Below are positions 61,535-64,000 of a stretch of 64,000 bases of DNA, piece after piece. The first letter of the stretch is position 1. Each line of letters opens with the position of its first letter. Where the stretch lies: the NCBI GenBank assembly GCA_030533445.1, contig JARPUW010000296.1, forward strand, positions 81,869 through 145,868, in the 5' to 3' direction. The position numbers and the translations under genes are program-made. The notes beneath the pieces were generated by a model. It saw nothing but the letters and a program-made list of their open reading frames with translations, was not told the origin of the DNA and searched no databases. Source of the stretch: Cyprinodon diabolis. Lineage: Eukaryota > Chordata > Actinopteri > Cyprinodontiformes > Cyprinodontidae.

Positions 61535-62705
61535 CCACCAGCAGCTCAAGGTTCCAGCAGCTCAAGGTTCCAGAAGCACCAGCAGCTCAAGGTTCCAGCA
61601 GATCAAGGTTCCAGAAGCACCAGCAGCTCAAGGTTCCAGCAGCTCAAGGTTCCAGCAGCTCAAGGTTCCAGAAGCGCCAGCAGCTCAAGGCTCCAGCAGC
61701 CCAAGGTTCCAGAAGCTCAAGGCTCCAGATTCTCAAGGTTCCAGAAGCACCAGCAGCTCAAGGTTCCAGCAGCTCAAAGTTCCAGCAGCTCAAGGTTCCA
61801 GAAAGACCAGCAGCTCAAGGTTCCAGTAGCTCAAGGCTCCACATGCTCAAGGTTCCAGAAGCACCAGCAGCTCAAGGTTCCAGCAGCTCAAGGTTCCAGA
61901 AGCTCAAGGCTCCAGATGCTCAAGGTTCCAGAAGCACCAGCAGCTCAAGGTTCCAGCAGCTCAAGGTTCCAGAAGCACCAGCAGCTCAAGGTTCCAGAAG
62001 CTCAAGGCTCCAGATGCTCAAGGTTCCAGAAGCACCAGCAGCTCAAGGTTCCAGCAGCTCAAGGCTCCAGCAGCTCAAGGTTCCAGATGCTCAAGGTTCC
62101 AGATGCACCAGCAGCTCAAGGTTCCAGAAGCTCAAGGGTCCAGCAGCTCAAGGCTCCAGATGCTCAAGGCTCCAGATGCTCAAAGTTCCAGCAGCTCAAG
62201 GTTCCAGCAGCTCAAGGTTCCAGCAGCTCAAGGTTCCAGAAGCACCAGCAGCTCAAGGCTCCAGCAGCTCAAGGTTCCAGAAGCTATAGGCTCCAGATGC
62301 TCAAGGTTCCAGAACCACCAGCAGCTCAAGGTTCCAGCAGCTCAAGGTTCCAGAAGCACCAGCAGCTCAAGGTTCCAGCAGCTCAAGGTTCCAGAAGCAC
62401 CAGCAGCTCAAGGTTCCAGCAGCTCAAGGCTCTAGCAGCTCAAGGTTCCAGAAGCACCAGCAGCTCAAGGTTCCAGAAGCTCAAGGCTCCAGATGCTCAA
62501 GGTTCCTGAAGCACCAGCAGCTCAAGGTTCCAGCAGCTCAAGGTTCCAGAAGCACCAGCAGCTCAAGGTTCCAGCAGCTCAAGGTTCCAGAAGCACCAGC
62601 AGCTCAAGGTTCCAGCAGCTCAAGGTTCCAGAAGCGCCAGCAGCTCAAGGCTCCAGCCGCTCAAGGTTCCAGAAGCTCAAGGCTCCAGATGCTCAAGGTT
62701 CCAGA
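61153..62705 (+). repeat. Long duplicated block, right partial member (offset 35,430 from 25723)
   Basis: Landmarks match 25723-27270 at a constant offset of 35,430 (61323/25893, 61829/26399, 62103/26673, 62493/27063). Shortly after a private GCACTAGCAG at 62706 a 16-mer is missing, and the arrangement diverges to a different junction toward 63.5 kb. Confidence 0.82.
61697..62512 (+). repeat. 816-bp diagnostic cassette, copy 13 (subfamily A)
   Basis: All A markers and the downstream CCAGCCGCTC are present, at offsets of 61,026 from copy 1 and 35,430 from copy 5. It closes all three forward frames (stops end at 61829, 62289 and 62509). Confidence 0.9.
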
Positions 62706-64000
62706 AGCACTAGCAGCTCAAGGTTCCAGCAGCTCAAGGTTCCAGAAGCACCAGCAGCTCAAGGTTCCAGCAGCTCAAGGTTCCAGAAGCACCAGCAGCT
62801 CAAGGTTCCAGAAGCTCAAGGCTCCAGATGCTCAAGGTTCCAGAAGCACCAGCAGCTCAAGGTTCCAGCAGCTCAAGGTTCCAGAAGCTCAAGGCTCCAG
62901 ATGCTCAAGGTTCCAGAAGCACCAGCAGCTCAAGTTTCCAGCAGCTCAAGGTTCCAGCAGCTCAAGGTTCCAGCAGCTCAAGGTTCCAGAAGCACCAGCA
63001 GCTCAAGGTTCCAGAAGCTCAAGGCTCCAGATGCTCAAGGTTCCAGAAGCACCAGCAGCTCAAGGTTCCAGCAGCTCAAGGTTCCAGAAGCACCAGCAGC
63101 TCAAGGTTCCAGCAGCTCAAGGTTCCAGCAGCACCAGCAGCTCAAGGTTCCAGCAGCTCAGGGTTCCAGAAGCACCAGCAGCTCAAGGCTGCAGCAGCTC
63201 AAGGTTCCAGCAGCTCAAGGTTCCAGAAGCACCAGCAGCTCAAGGTTCCAGAAGCTCAAGGCTCCAGATGCTCAAGGTTCCAGAAGCACCAGCAGCTCAA
63301 GGTTCCAGCAGCTCAAGGTTCCAGAAGCTCAAGGCTCCAGATGCTCAAGGTTCCAGAAGCACCAGCAGCTCAAGGTTCCAGCAGCTCAAGGTTCCAGCAG
63401 CTCAAGGTTCCAGCAGCTCAAGGTTCCAGAAGCACCAGCAGCTCAAGGTTCCAGAAGCTCAAGGCTCCAGATGCTCAAGGTTCCAGAAGCACCAGCAGCT
63501 CAAAGTTCCAGCAGCTCAAGGTTCCAGAAGCACCAGCAGCTCAAGGTTCCAGAAGCTCAAGGTTCCAGCAGCTCAAAGTTCCAGCAGCTCAAGGTTCCAG
63601 ATGCTCAAGGTTCCAGAAGCACCAGCAGCTCAATGCTTCAGCAGCTCAAGGTTCCAGCAGCTCAAGGTTCCAGAAGCTCAAGGCTCCAGATGCTCAAGGT
63701 TCCAGAAGCACCAGCAGCTCAAGGTTCCAGCAGCTCAAGGTTCCAGCAGCTCAAGGTTCCAGAAGCACCAGCAGCTCAAGGTTCCAGAAGCACCAGCAGC
63801 TCAAGGTTCTAGAAGCTCAAGGCTCCAGATGCTCAAGGTTCCAGAAGCACCAGCAGCTCAAGGTTCCAGCAGCTCAAGGTTCCAGAAGCTCAAGGCTCCA
63901 GATGCTCAAGGTTCCAGAAGCACCAGCAGCTCAAGGTTCCAGCAGCTCAAGGTTCCAGCAGCTCAAGGTTCCAGCAGCTCAAGGTTCCAGAAGCACCAGC

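Larger units (their letters stand above)
1..64000 (+). repeat. Tandem array of 16-bp and 25-bp units (minisatellite/satellite), filling the window
   Basis: Every line of the sequence is built from the 16-mer CCAGCAGCTCAAGGTT and its variants, or from a 9-mer (CCAGAAGCA, CCAGATGCA, CCAGAACCA, CCAGAAGCG, CCAGCAGCA) directly followed by that 16-mer. No unrelated sequence of even 30 bases was found. Orientation is constant throughout, and the array is cut by both window ends. The consensus contains no CpG and no TpA, is 9/16 G+C, and carries one AGCT per unit. Variant positions are few and shared among distant copies, which indicates homogenisation by unequal exchange or conversion. The family is not recognised. 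A eukaryotic satellite or minisatellite is the likely class (inference). A repetitive coding exon is the main alternative and is not supported by the stop distribution. Confidence 0.97.

Noticed and set aside
32493..62493. An exact 30,000-bp spacing between two CCTGAAGC-linked landmarks as a possible sign of artificial design
   Set aside because: Other spacings between the same landmark are irregular (1.9-8.9 kb), so the round number is coincidental.
1..64000. CRISPR array
   Set aside because: Repeats are head-to-tail with no unique spacers. The 9-bp insert is itself a repeat variant, and no cas-like gene exists.
1..64000. CAG trinucleotide expansion
   Set aside because: CAGCAG occurs once per unit but is never extended to a pure CAG run. 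The period is 16 or 25 bp.
1..64000. Minus-strand genes
   Set aside because: A TGA in the reverse unit recurs every 48 bp in each frame, leaving no meaningful open frame.
1..64000. Transposon or retroelement remnants, terminal inverted repeats, target-site duplications
   Set aside because: No inverted copies of the unit were seen. No non-repeat sequence or transposase/polymerase-like frame was found.
1..64000. tRNA, rRNA or structured RNA genes; terminators
   Set aside because: Only short palindromes such as AGCT and TCTAGA recur. No stem-loop or T-run outside the repeat pattern was found.
1..64000. Assignment to a named satellite family or species
   Set aside because: I do not recognise the 16-mer and cannot search databases. 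A BLAST or repeat-library search with the 16-mer multimer would decide.

Overview
The whole 64 kb window is one uninterrupted tandem-repeat array with no recognisable gene, RNA gene or unique sequence. The array runs off both ends, so neither its borders nor its neighbours can be seen. The basic unit is the 16-mer CCAGCAGCTCAAGGTT. A 25-bp form carries an extra 9-mer (usually CCAGAAGCA) in front of the same 16-mer. Units differ mainly at a few positions: CA/AA/AT after CCAG, GGTT/GGCT near the end, and occasional AAAGTT or AATGTT. This is typical of a eukaryotic minisatellite or satellite that evolves by unequal exchange and gene conversion. The sequence does not identify the organism, and I do not recognise the repeat family.

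Both unit lengths (16 and 25) leave a remainder of 1 when divided by 3, and the unit has no stop codon in any forward frame. Three successive units therefore read as 16 codons (PAAQGSSSSRFQQLKV), and all three forward frames give the same peptide. This explains the many long overlapping forward ORFs (longest 2,458 codons). On the minus strand a TGA in the unit recurs every three units in each frame, so no ORF survives. ORF lengths match random scatter of about 120 stop-bearing variants, so I call no CDS.

Above the monomer the array is hierarchical and mosaic. (1) An 816-bp cassette with rare diagnostic variants recurs 13 times in two subfamilies, A (8 copies) and B (5 copies), at irregular intervals of 1.9 to 8.9 kb. 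(2) A 388-bp unit marked by GCTAGAGG occurs as exact-period dimers at seven places. (3) A higher-order unit of about 1.5 kb repeats four times between 3.0 and 9.1 kb. (4) Local tandem duplications of 666, 1,772/1,788, 618, about 300, 186 and 57 bp are visible. (5) Multi-kilobase blocks recur far apart with constant offsets (25,596; 35,430; 22,733; 4,643/4,627).

By region: 0.1-12 kb is the 1.5-kb repeat domain rich in TCTAGA variants. The 12-26 kb stretch is a GCTAGAGG domain with 666-bp and 1.78-kb tandem duplications. The 25.7-30.5 kb stretch is a re-copy of the left end. The 30.5-43 kb stretch is a mosaic of both domain types. The 43-48 kb stretch resembles 20-27 kb. The 48.8-54 kb stretch is the most irregular part and holds the only two off-length (15-bp) units I found. 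The 54-62.5 kb stretch resembles 19-27 kb, and the right end begins to copy the left-end arrangement again. The parts do not work together as genes. The biology here is repeat turnover, plus the open question of whether the array is transcribed.
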